Positions 11,403 to 21,331 of a stretch of DNA of 64,000 nucleotides are shown one piece after another; positions within the stretch are counted from its first letter, which is position 1; each line of letters opens with the position of its first letter. Under the pieces are notes generated by a model, which did no database searches, had not been told where the DNA came from, and saw nothing but the letters and a program-made list of their open reading frames with translations. The translations under genes and the position numbers were made by a program. This stretch comes from Cercis canadensis (taxonomy: Eukaryota; Streptophyta; Magnoliopsida; Fabales; Fabaceae), in contig QAOA01002417.1 of the NCBI GenBank assembly GCA_003255065.1, positions 258,122 through 322,121 on the forward strand. The letters run 5' to 3'.

Positions 11403-14195
11403 TTATTGCAAATGCCAAATGAAAAATATGAGTGAATGAATTGGCTTACCAATTGCCAAAATGTCGGTAGTTGATTCAATTGATGGAGTACTTTGGAAGT
11501 CAGGCAAGTCTATAGTTCGAAGTCTGTGTTCAAATTCCACTGGCATTCCTATAATCTTTATTTTCTTGAGAGCTGTAACAGCCTTGAGTCGCTCAGGAAT
11601 CTTTTTCAGCTTCTCGCAGCGATTAATAACTATGTGCTCAAGCTTTGGCAATGCCCTTTCCTCAACTGTCCACTCCTCTAATTCCTTCAAAAGATTAAAC
11701 CGCAAAATTCTCAACTGTGGAAACCCTTCAGCAGAAAAAATCAATTCTGGCCAATTGTGTGCCCCCTTCCCCAAAACAAGCATTTGGAGATTTGGTAACC
11801 TCTCGAGTTTGGCAATGGATTCCATCTGTAGGAGGGAGTTATGTAAGGTTAGTTTCATAAGGTTTGGTGGGAATTCATGCTGGTCAGGTAGCTTCTTGAT
11901 CTTCCCGTTCAGTGAAAGCTTGATGAGATGAGTACAATGAGAAAGCTGCATAACGATTGGAAATTCCTCCTGTTCAGATTGGAGTGTTAAAGACAGTGAA
12001 TGAAGGTGGCGTAATCGTTGTGCAGTAGAAAGAACTTTTTTCACCATTTCGCTTGACAATTCATATATCCCCAGTTGCCTAATATTGCTCATTTTGGCTA
12101 ATCCCCCATCTATCCAGGGTCCAGCCTCTATGTATGGTAGGCTTTGTAAATTGCTTAATGTATCCATTCTTAGATGCGAACTATCTGGAGAATCAAATGG
12201 AGTATACAGGAGCAAATGCCTCAGATTCACCATCTTCCATATTACATTTGGTATACTCTTAAGAAAACAGCAGTACCTTAGATCAAGTGTCTGTAGGTTC
12301 TGCAAGTTTCCAATGGAAGCTGGTAGCTCTTCTTCTAGATTAGTCTTCCTCAGTCCTAGGTACCTTAATTGAATCAGGTCTCCTATTGTGTTTGGCAGGC
12401 AAACTACACGAACACCATCAAACTCTAATACCCTGAGGAGCTTGAATTTCCTGTAGATGAAGTGCAACTTCCTTTCAGGCAGAAAATTCATGTTGTATTG
12501 CTGATTGTGAAACCTGATTCTCCACACTATTTCTTCATTATACTCTCTATTGAAGAACAGGAGAGAACGTGAATGCTGGCCATTGGGTTTTAAGAAATCA
12601 TACCGTTCATAGCAAGAATGTATGGCATGCCTACGGGATTTAGTTAATTGAGATGCAGATGAGCCCTCCGTGCCAACATATGTTTTGAGAAAATATTCCA
12701 CTTTTCCTTTTGAGACTGAAAGATCTCTAAGAAGATCATGAATGCGAATTGTTTTAACCCTGCCTAATGAGCTTACCGTTTCTACTTGAATCATGCACCT
12801 GCCAATCAACTCATTCAAGCATTTCTGAGCAACACCTTCTGCTGTTTCTTCACCTTCTTGTGGTAAGAAACCTTCTGCAACCCACAGGCGGACCAATTTT
12901 TTTGTCTGAATGGTCATATCCCCCGGAAAAAGACCCAAATAGAGAAAGCATGATTTCAAGTGAGGTGGCAAATCATTGTAGCTTAGCGTTAAAATTCCTC
13001 CTATCCTGCTGTCTTCCCCTTCTAGCAAGTGCCAGCTGATATTTTTGAGCACTTGCATCCATTCCTCAGTTGACCTGCGTTTCCTAGATAGTAAACCTCC
13101 CACCACTACCACAGCCAAAGGCAAACCGCCACATTTTACCACAACATCTCTGGAAAGATTTTCCAACTCAGGGGGGATCTCGTCCATATCAGGGAATGCT
13201 TTGTTGCATAGCAATTTCAAACTTTCATCCTCTGTCAGTTTTCGTAGTTGATGGGGATTGCTACCCGCATCTGCATGTAAAGCAACTTCCCTATTTCTAG
13301 TTGTGAGCATTACTTTACTTCCCTTCTTCCCTCTAGGAAATGTAGATTCTAGACCGTCCCACACCTCCATGCTCCAGATGTCGTCAAGAACTACTAAATA
13401 CCTTCTCTCATCCAGGAAATTGTGCAGCAAGTGCATCAGCTCTTCCTCCTGCCATCTCTCAATTGCATCCCTATCGAGAGCATTTGCTGCCCTGAGAATT
13501 CCTAGCAGAATGTCTCTTCTTCTGTATTCTTTAGAGACATAAATCCAGGCTTTAAAATCAAAATGTTCAATAACTTTGCCATGATTATACAATTTCTTGG
13601 CCACGGTGGTTTTGCCCAAACCCCCCATACCAACAATAGAAACCACGTGACGCCTTGGCTCCAATTTCAGCAGTTGCATAAGCAGCAATTCTATGTCATC
13701 TTCGAGCTCAATAACATACTCTCCTTCAGAATATGGTGATGGCTGTCTCCAGTGCCTCAACCTTTGATTTGTACTATTTGTCCCATTCCCTTCATCTCGA
13801 TTGCTCCTTACAAGGCCGTACGTCTCACGCTGGGCGGATATGCCCTCTATCTTTTTTTGAAGTTTTCTAATTTTTCTTCCCACCTCGTATAAATGTACGG
13901 GTCTGAACACTCTGTCCCATCTGTTTTGACATGCTGCCTCGTACACGTAGGTTTCTATTAGTTCCTCTGCTTCAAAAGCTACATCTCTAATGTCGGAAAC
14001 CCACCTGCGAACTAGCTGGTTGCTTTCCTGTTTGGCTTCTGCATCCCTCAGAAAACACTGCATCCATTTTAATTCGTTCTTCAGTTGATCTACTTTCTCG
14101 CTTACCCCATCTAGTACTCTGTGTAGTGAAGCTGCTTCTTCAAGTAGCAGTTCTGAAAGCTTTTCAACAACTATTGATACAGCAACCTCAGCCAT
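11403..14195 (-). CDS. CC-NB-ARC-LRR disease resistance protein, RPP13/RPP8-like
   Basis: A 930-aa intracellular immune receptor in one long exon. Residues 1 to about 130 are the Rx-type coiled coil, with an EDVID-region variant DVAFEAEELIETYV (71-84). NB-ARC motifs in order: P-loop GMGGLGKTT (189-197), kinase-2 LVVLDDIW (267-274), RNBS-B KVMLTTR (294-300), GLPLA (357-361), RNBS-D CFLYLGLFP (416-424), and an MHD-type motif that reads IHD (485-487). LRRs run from about 580 to 890 and are irregular. All nucleotide-binding motifs look intact, so the gene may be functional. A strong donor at 11449-11448 (GTAAGC) would remove the last 15 codons and join to an exon at 11352-11309, giving a different tail ending in NVSG; both 3' ends are possible. 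It stands alone, with no second NLR or integrated decoy domain nearby. Subfamily placement is from motif resemblance. Confidence 0.9.
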   Translation of the reverse strand: MAEVAVSIVVEKLSELLLEEAASLHRVLDGVSEKVDQLKNELKWMQCFLRDAEAKQESNQLVRRWVSDIRDVAFEAEELIETYVYEAACQNRWDRVFRPVHLYEVGRKIRKLQKKIEGISAQRETYGLVRSNRDEGNGTNSTNQRLRHWRQPSPYSEGEYVIELEDDIELLLMQLLKLEPRRHVVSIVGMGGLGKTTVAKKLYNHGKVIEHFDFKAWIYVSKEYRRRDILLGILRAANALDRDAIERWQEEELMHLLHNFLDERRYLVVLDDIWSMEVWDGLESTFPRGKKGSKVMLTTRNREVALHADAGSNPHQLRKLTEDESLKLLCNKAFPDMDEIPPELENLSRDVVVKCGGLPLAVVVVGGLLSRKRRSTEEWMQVLKNISWHLLEGEDSRIGGILTLSYNDLPPHLKSCFLYLGLFPGDMTIQTKKLVRLWVAEGFLPQEGEETAEGVAQKCLNELIGRCMIQVETVSSLGRVKTIRIHDLLRDLSVSKGKVEYFLKTYVGTEGSSASQLTKSRRHAIHSCYERYDFLKPNGQHSRSLLFFNREYNEEIVWRIRFHNQQYNMNFLPERKLHFIYRKFKLLRVLEFDGVRVVCLPNTIGDLIQLRYLGLRKTNLEEELPASIGNLQNLQTLDLRYCCFLKSIPNVIWKMVNLRHLLLYTPFDSPDSSHLRMDTLSNLQSLPYIEAGPWIDGGLAKMSNIRQLGIYELSSEMVKKVLSTAQRLRHLHSLSLTLQSEQEEFPIVMQLSHCTHLIKLSLNGKIKKLPDQHEFPPNLMKLTLHNSLLQMESIAKLERLPNLQMLVLGKGAHNWPELIFSAEGFPQLRILRFNLLKELEEWTVEERALPKLEHIVINRCEKLKKIPERLKAVTALKKIKIIGMPVEFEHRLRTIDLPDFQSTPSIESTTDILAIGKPIHSLIFFIWHLQ

Positions 14196-15221
14196 CTCTC
14201 TTCCCCTTCTCCTGCTGCTGTGGTCTCTATTCTCTGCAAAGTTGGAGGATACGATCGGATGCAGTATTCCTAATTTTATGAAAAGGGGTTCCTTCCTGTG
14301 TAGTAAGAAGAAGAAGCCTCCCGAGTTGACCGACCGACAAGTAGCTTGTTTTGTCGTTAAATGTAGTCAGAGACCAAAAGATCCATCAACTAAAATTTGC
14401 CCTTAAGCTGTAAAACATTATAGGAGTATGTATAAATATGCTGTGAAAAATAAAAGTCTGCTTTTCCTGCTTACGCGCCGATTGGGACCCTCACCCCTCT
14501 AATTCATGGACTTTTTCCATGTTGTATGTGACCCACCCTACATTTTGTATTTGTATTTAAGTGGGAAAGAGCTTAAGATTGGATTTTTGGATTGTGAAAA
14601 TTCTGTGCAATTTACGCCCAATTGCGAAGGCAGTCAACGATGAAATTTAACATTTGTTGTTAGGATTTTACGGTTCACGGCAGGCACATATAAAGAAACT
14701 CCAATCATCTTTATTCACATGATATAACTTCCACATATATAAAAGGCTGACAAGAATGGATGGGATATTTCCTGTGGTTTACCATGGTAAATGCATGGTT
14801 GCCAGTCTAGAAGATCACTTCAACATTGGACTTCTTATTGTCCCGCCAATCAGAAAATTATAGGAAAGTTGGTGAGTTCTGTGTTCCAAGTCAAAGATTA
14901 TAATTGCGATGGGGAATGGGGATAGCTCTATATACTGAAGTTCTACAAGCGAAGGCTAAAAATCAGAAGCTCGGATATATAATAAACTCCCTGATTAACA
15001 ACCATTCCATTCCATGGCTGCCGATCTACAAATGACATTTTCAGTAATATTTAGATTTGAGTTTCTCAATTATCATCATCATCATCTATCACCAATCTCC
15101 ATAAGCTTTTTTGGCTCACAGGAAACAAATTGCACGTTGTCTATACTTTTAAATTGCTTACTTATATGTAGTCGAGAAACATAAGGGTCCAACAAAAGTG
15201 ACACAAACTGATGAAAATTCT
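14196..15221. other. NLR upstream region and spacer to epoxide hydrolase
   Basis: Contains the NLR promoter on the minus strand and, to the right, the 3' UTR of the epoxide hydrolase gene. I see no coding sequence or repeat. A short (ATC)n run lies near 15073-15086. Confidence 0.4.
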
Positions 15222-17129
15222 TTAATCCAGAGACAGTTTACGAATGAACGAAAGGATTTCACCCGAGACTTGTTGGGCTTTTTCTTGATGAATAAAATGG
15301 TGGCCTTCTATGATAACGACTTCAAGGTTGGTTACTAGGCTCTTGAACAGATCTCCCTGCACATAATCTTTTGTACCACCACTTTCAAAACCGATATCTT
15401 TGTCCCCAGCAATGAACTTAGTTGGAACTGTTATTTTTGATCCGCGCCATGGTGCAAGAAGCTCCCAACTCCTGTAACAAATCAGCAAGTAATTGACAAA
15501 ACTTACTTTTCTCAGAAAATAAGTCATACCAGAATTTATAATTCATTTATAGAGTTACTGTTTTGAAGAGAACATGGTGGATGTGCGAAGATAGCAGACT
15601 CCTGTCAAAAGCCACGTTGAAGCAATCTTAACCAAATATACTTTCTACACTAGAAGTTGGTTATCATTTGCAAATATGATGCTCAGGTTGTATAACTTTA
15701 TGGAAGTAGAGTGATGACTAGTATGATCTGCAGTCTCGTTAAGTTTAATCAGTCAGATTATAAGTTTATTCAGCTCATGTCTGAGTACAAAAACCCCTTA
15801 TCCATTAAAAGCTAGATGAGGTTGAAGTAAACAAAAAATGGTTTGGGGAGACGCAGAAATAGAAAGATTAATCACATTATGTGTATTTTTTAAAGTTCGC
15901 CTGTACAATAATTTGTCATTATTTATCTCTGACGATAATAATTTTTTTGGGGGCATCTCTATTAGTTGGGGAGGGACAAGCGGGAGGAAAGGTGTTATTT
16001 TTGTTGCCTGGTCAAACTAATTTGTCTTGAATATGTTGGATGGCCATTTTTCCCTTTTTAATCAACAAAGTATGAGTCAACAACTTGATAGAGTAGATGG
16101 CTTATGTAATTTTAAACAGTTAAATATTTTGCAAGTTGTCTGTTACTCTGAATGCTTTACGAGAATTGGATTTATTTTTTAAATTAAACGGAAAAATTGA
16201 GAAAGCCATGAAAGTACTTACAGGTCCATTGCTCGGTAGTAATTGAGCGGACCAGTGAAACCAGATTCCTGGAACTTGTCTGCAAAGACCATGAGTTCCT
16301 CTTCAGTAATCCAAGAAGGCAAAAGCGATGGCGTTGGTAGGAAATCAATGATCTCCATGCCTGGAGGAGCTACCAGGACTTCTGTTCTCGTCATCAGCAA
16401 AAACTTCTTCATCACTGCCAAACAGTCGTATCTAGCAAAAGCTCGTTCTGCTCGCCCCGGTTCCTTCTCAACCAACCCCACAAAACACAAAATATTAGTA
16501 TAACCAGTGCCTCTGCATATGTGCTATGCGTGTATTAAAACTAGCAGAGATTAAGAGAAGGTACCTGGAACTGAGCGACATGAACCCCATCTCCAAATTT
16601 TTGTGTGATAGATTCTACTGTTTTTGCAGTTGAAGATCTTGGAAAGTAAGGAACACCTAGAGCAACAAATCCCTTAACTCTTTCAGGTCTAAGGAGACTG
16701 AGATGCCACCCAATCATTGCACCCCAATCAACTCCCACTACAAATGCCTTTATTCAAAAAAAGACATAAAGAAAAAGATCAAATTCTCAGACTTGGGCAC
16801 GCAAATGAACTCGTGCATGTAAGCGCAAGACAATTTCATCTTCTTACCTGTTGTTCACTAAAATGGTCAAGCAAGCCGATAAGGTCGCCAACGAGATGTA
16901 ACAGGGTGTACGAATTGGGGTTAAGAGGAGAATCAGAATCACCATAGCCTCTCAAATCAGGAGCAATCGCACGGTAACCATGGTGAGCCAAGTATTTGAG
17001 CTGGTGGCGCCAGGAATACCATATCTCTGGGAAGCCATGAAGCAGAAGAACAAGGGGTCCTGTCCCTTGCTCTGCTATGTGCATCCATATCCCGTTGGTT
17101 TTGATCCTTTGGTGATTCACTTCACTCAT
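15222..17129 (-). CDS. Soluble epoxide hydrolase, alpha/beta-hydrolase fold
   Basis: Four exons read from the right: 17129-16848, 16747-16565, 16463-16222, 15471-15222, all GT-AG, giving 318 aa, the usual size for plant soluble epoxide hydrolases. The family opens epoxides, for example of fatty acids in cutin and defence lipid metabolism. The oxyanion motif HGFP is at 31-34. The nucleophile is D101 in GVDWGA; the expected acid is near D261 (GDKDIG) and the base is H294 (HHF). Lid tyrosines are present in PYFPR and LNYYR. The residue before the nucleophile is Val, where the family consensus GHDWG has His. The start ATG gives MSEVNHQRI and the usual short N-terminus, with no targeting signal, so it should be cytosolic. 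Intron 3 is about 750 bp and holds no recognised repeat. Confidence 0.92.
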
Positions 17130-18105
17130 GATGCGATTCCTCTTAACTTCTTACTTAAATCTCAGATGGTCAAAGGAGGAAAGGAATTGGGTTTTTGGAA
17201 GAGGGGCAGAGGAGATGACACACAATATAATGCAACCCAGAAGTAGGTGAATAAATGTGATCTTGGAAGTCAGAGCACAACTTTGACTTCCTAAAATTGC
17301 TATCATTAATTTATTCGGATATTCCACATCGCAGTTTAGTTCTTACCTCCGTCTAAAAATATGAAAGAGTTTTCACCTTGCTCTCATAGAATGATAAAAT
17401 GAACGCAACAAGGTTGATTGTTTATCACCTCAGTCATTGGCAAATTTGCTGAAAGAAAAATTCAACTATTTCAAATTATGGTCAGCAGTTCACATCACAC
17501 CATGCCATAATTCTTGAAATAAAGTTTAATATAATCATCAAAGAATAGGACTGCTCACCCATCGTGCTATGCACCCAGACAAGTTCACATTACCGTGATA
17601 TCTGATATGAGCTTCAAAAATATCAAAACGATGCTTATTTTTCCAGAAATTAATAATAGGACAACATAAACTAAAAGAATTGACGATACATGTGTTGAGG
17701 TCGGTTATAACTAAGGAGGTTGGGTGATTTTGACTAGGTCAGGTTCTAGTCGGGGATTCAATCTGCACAAGTGCACAAGTTAAGGGCTAGGTTGGTAATA
17801 CTTGTACTCCGAATGTCAAGTTAAGTGACTTAGGTTGAGACTGAGCAAAAGGGATGTAGTAGAGGGTGTGTGTAAAAAGTGGTAATACTTGTTTGAGGGT
17901 TGTATTTTTAGAAGCATTAAGAGATATTTTTGTAATTGAGTGATTGAGTAATGTTGGGCTTTGGTTAATTGGGTCTTTGGTAAGGGGTATAGACAAGAAT
18001 AAAACAGTAAGTAACAATTATAAATAGAACGGTAGATAGACAAAGGGATATGTTTTTTCTTAAAGAATGAGTTTCTCAAATTATGTTAGGAACATGACGT
18101 GTAAA
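17130..18105. other. Intergenic, epoxide hydrolase upstream region
   Basis: Promoter side of the epoxide hydrolase. The stretch 17690-17860 is richer in G and reads like degenerate repeat DNA, but I could not find its ends. No gene is supported. Confidence 0.4.
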
Positions 18106-18113
18106 ATCATTTT

Positions 18114-18313
18114 TATTTTTTATTGACAAAAGTTTAGGGTGAGAAAAGGCTACTCTATTCTAAGGCAATGACATGCCATAGGCTTCAGCAAGGGCTTATA
18201 GTGGTACTTACAAATTGCCTACCAAAAAGGGACTACTTGTAGTGGGATTCAAACCTAGGCCTTACAAGCGAAGTAATTCGATCCTTACCAACTGAACTAA
18301 CCCCATTGGCTGT
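18114..18313 (-). mobile_element. tRNA-derived SINE
   Basis: On the minus strand the 5' part has a polymerase III A box (TAGTTCAGTTGG, complement of 18288-18299) and a B box (GGTTTGAATCC, complement of 18245-18255) at tRNA-like spacing. The 3' end is an A-rich tail with AATAAAAAATAAAAAT. The 8-bp sequence ATCATTTT flanks both sides (18106-18113 and 18314-18321), consistent with a target-site duplication. It is not a tRNA gene because there is no acceptor stem pairing and the body continues for about 130 bp. Confidence 0.72.
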
Positions 18314-18509
18314 ATCATTTTGAGGCAAATGGAGCTTGCTAGTTCACATTATTTTCATATGAATTAACAGTTTTTCCAAGTCTTACGACCATGATCACCG
18401 ATTGATATGAAATAGGAAACAATACACAGATGAAATTGTCCCCTATGAAGCTAACTCCTTCAAATTACATTACAAGAAGGCATAGTAGATAGCCACAAGG
18501 CATTGTCAT

Positions 18510-19745
18510 TAGAGCTGTCAAATTGGGTTAGACCCGTTGAGTTGGCAAGGCTAGCCATACAAATGAGGTGGGTTGGGTTCATGTAATACTGGCCCGTTTA
18601 GAAGCAGGTTTATGAGCTCACCATGTTTGAGTTGCAGTTTAATATAGGTCGGGTTGGATTGGGCTGTTGGTTAATTAAATTATAAACCAAAAAAAAAACT
18701 AAAGAAATCAAATCAGAAATCCCAATTCATTTCTCCACTTTGGCCCTCTCCTCTTTGCTCTGCGGTCCATACATGTGTCTAAGATTGCCAAGCTAGTTTA
18801 GCTAACCTTCATAAGGATAAGGCATTGAGGGCTACTACAGGTCGGCTCCCAGAGTTTTAGTCACGTGTAAAAGCAGTGAGAGTGGAGCTTGCAGGGTTAG
18901 AGTCCATGGTGGATACTATGAGGATTGAGCTTGCTGGAGTTGATGGTTTGCTAGTTGACTATGCCCATTCAGACTTCAGATGCGCACCCTCTTTAAACTG
19001 CAAGCCCAAAAGAGATGAACAGCCAAGTATGTCTCCTTGTTATGATTATAAAATGCTTTTGATTCCAATCCACCGTGCATGTCACTTTTTGCTACAACAT
19101 GCCTCTTTCTTTATTTTCCTATTTCATGAGTGATGATGATCGATTAATTGCATATTTTCAATATCATTACATTATTATATACTCTATGAATCAAAGACGC
19201 TACTAGTAAGACATGTCAATCCTATAGACAAAGCACCAAATTAGTGTCATATGCTGATGTGGCAGGCAGTTAGGAATTGGTTAGTTAATTAGATAGATGC
19301 CAACTGAGTAGGATAACTACCATGACAGCTGTAGACTTTCATGACAGTTGTAATTCAGTTATACGAGTCCCTAACTTATCTATATAATATAAGGTTCTCA
19401 ACATAATGAATTAAGAAATCATTTCATCAACTCTGACTTCAATCTTTCTAAACATTCCTCTCTCTAGTTTCTGGTTTACTTGCTTTCTGCAAAATTCATT
19501 TCTTCTTCTTCTTTCATTTACCTCTTCTGCTAAACTCAATAAGACAAAATAATTTGCTATTTCAATAGAGACAAAAGTAACAAATAATTGGCTTTCTTTG
19601 TTTTTTTTTTTTTTTTTTGTTAGGCTAACCCAGTTGGGTTGGGTTGAGATTTTCTTAGCCCACCAAAATGGTGGGACATCCTACCCCGCCTTGTTTATTG
19701 GTAGGTTGAGACAGGGTCTGCGAGCTGGCCATCTTAACAGCTCTA
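18510..19745. mobile_element. Non-autonomous hAT-family element
   Basis: The element begins TAGAGCTGTCAA and ends with the inverted copy TTAACAGCTCTA, a terminal inverted repeat of about 12 bp with one mismatch. Flanks are ATTGTCAT (18502-18509) and ATTGTCAC (19746-19753), an 8-bp target duplication with one difference, diagnostic of hAT. Subterminal GGGTTGGGTT-type repeats occur at both ends. No transposase is encoded. The interior includes a short internal duplication (GTGGAGCTTGCAGG and GATTGAGCTTGCTGG, 18880-18940) and a stretch at about 19200-19460 with an LTR-like look (TCTATATAATATAAGG), which may be a nested insertion. Confidence 0.75.
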
Positions 19746-20271
19746 ATTGTCACCATTAAGAATTGCGAAGAGCAACACCATACTAAAAGAGGAAATAACT
19801 AAACCAAAGTAACTGGGATGAAAGCTTGAGGTTTTCATCTAAAGAATTATGAACCCATGAGGTCTTTGGTATGTATTCACGTTTATCCACCCTAAAATTC
19901 ATATATTCTGGCAATTGATCAACTCCAAAACTTAAAATAACAATAACAATAAGAAAAATAAATAGCATAAAATGAATGAAAATTTATAATTTTATAATAT
20001 ATATATATATATATTATGTTCTCAAAGAAAGTCCTAAATCATCTGTATCTTCCCAAAGTAACCAATATGAAAAGAAAACATTATTAGAATTTGCGAATAT
20101 TTTTCTAAATCAATTTTTAGCAAAGAGATTTTAATAAGAATACAAATTTTCCCCACTCGCATTGTGCAACCAAAGGATGAACTCTAATTTTGACACGTGT
20201 TACCGTGATGTTATTAAAGAGCCAAACTTGGAAAGTGCCTCTGACCTGTATAGAAACGGCAGCGCAGCCAC
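19746..20271. other. Intergenic, oxidoreductase-like gene upstream region
   Basis: AT-rich, with a (TA)n microsatellite near 19997-20016. The last 100 bases are the promoter and 5' UTR of the following gene. Confidence 0.4.
20194..20199. promoter_or_regulatory. G-box (CACGTG)
   Basis: The palindrome CACGTG lies within GACACGTGTT, 73 bp before the candidate start at 20272. bZIP and bHLH factors bind this core. One site alone is weak evidence. Confidence 0.4.
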
Positions 20272-20751
20272 ATGGTCGTAAGTTTACAAAACTGCGCAAC
20301 ATTGGGCAATGGTCATCGTCGTTTGCATTTTGGTTCATTATCAAACACAAAGGCAGAGAATGTGGCGGCGGCGGCGGGGTTGGCCATGAGAGCTGGAGGC
20401 TGCGATCTGAATCTGCGACGTTTCTCTTGGAATATTGGTTTCATCAACAATCGGATTCACTTTCAGGATCCACGACCCTTCTTTGCCCAACCAATATTGA
20501 AAGCAAAACGCATGGCCGACAGGGCAGAGACAAGCAAGGCCGAGGCGCAGCCAATTGGATCGAAATTGGAGGACGAAAAGAAGAAGACAGAATCGGAGAA
20601 GGTACTTAAAGAAATTCCCCTACCGCCGGAGAAGCCATTGCCAGGTGATTGTTGTGGCAGCGGATGCATTCGCTGCGTTTGGGATGTATACTATGAGGAG
20701 CTTGAGGAATATAATAAGCTTTACAAAGGGGATTCAAACCCCAAATCTTAG
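20272..20751 (+). CDS. Oxidoreductase-like domain protein, probably mitochondrial
   Basis: An intronless 159-aa protein. Residues about 118-151 carry the small Cys-rich domain PPEKPLPGDCCGSGCIRCVWD followed by VYYEELEEYNKLY, which matches the oxidoreductase-like N-terminal domain family (animal OXLD1; related fungal proteins). The C-C-x4-C-x2-C spacing is the hallmark, and its biochemical role is not well established. The N-terminus is basic and Arg-rich, so mitochondrial import is plausible but only inferred. The ATG at 20272 is the longest reading; the ATG at 20512 (MADRAETSKAEAQ) would give a 79-aa form that keeps the whole domain but loses the targeting segment. Confidence 0.75.
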   Translation: MVVSLQNCATLGNGHRRLHFGSLSNTKAENVAAAAGLAMRAGGCDLNLRRFSWNIGFINNRIHFQDPRPFFAQPILKAKRMADRAETSKAEAQPIGSKLEDEKKKTESEKVLKEIPLPPEKPLPGDCCGSGCIRCVWDVYYEELEEYNKLYKGDSNPKS

Positions 20752-21331
20752 CATTATTGTGGAATTTCTCATTGTTTGTTCATCTACTGTGATGACTGGA
20801 TTGTTGTAATTTGCTGATTCTCTTTATTGCCATGGAATCACCTTCAATTCAATTGGATTTGACATTTGAGCCTTCTTCCTTCAATATAGTAGCATTTTAA
20901 AAATTGTTAGAATTAAATTATGTCAACAATGTGAATGTGAAATAGGTAGCATTACTCATCTTATAATCCAGAAAATAGAAAAAGGCATTACTGACCTTCA
21001 AACCCAACCTCATTTTCTGCATCGAGTTCCTTAAAAGGCAGCCTCCATTGGCTCTTGTTTCCTGTTCTTTTCTTTTTTTTCTTTGTTTTCTTCTTGGGCC
21101 ATAGATAACGATATCCCATGAAGTGGGCCTTAATCTGGGCCTGGGTTAATTGCGTACCTTCTTGCCTTCTTCGGCCTTCACTTTTTACGGCGAAACCCCA
21201 GGGATTCATACACGTCTTTGCTCACAGGTACACCGGTTGAAACAATTTTGCGGGCTGTGACCAAACCAAAAGCAGTGGAATATTGTTTGCAACTGCAACG
21301 TCGCATAAATCGCTATTTTTCAGGAAGTTGT
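20752..21331. promoter_or_regulatory. Glutaredoxin gene upstream region with three Site II-type elements
   Basis: TGGGCC occurs at 21095-21100, 21124-21129 and 21136-21141, about 190-240 bp before the glutaredoxin ATG. This motif (Site II, bound by TCP factors) is common in promoters of growth-linked and housekeeping plant genes. The frame is open upstream of the ATG back to about 21218 but has no ATG there, so that part is taken as 5' UTR. Confidence 0.5.

Noticed and set aside
11461..13542. Several open frames on the plus strand opposite the NLR gene
   Set aside because: They are antisense shadows of a long conserved coding exon with clear NB-ARC motifs on the minus strand.
18245..18303. 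tRNA-like A and B boxes
   Set aside because: No acceptor-stem pairing and the unit continues into an A-rich tail with flanking duplications, so it is called a SINE and not a tRNA gene.
21218..21331. N-terminal extension of the glutaredoxin upstream of 21332
   Set aside because: The frame is open but has no ATG in this stretch, and the extension would bury the signal peptide.
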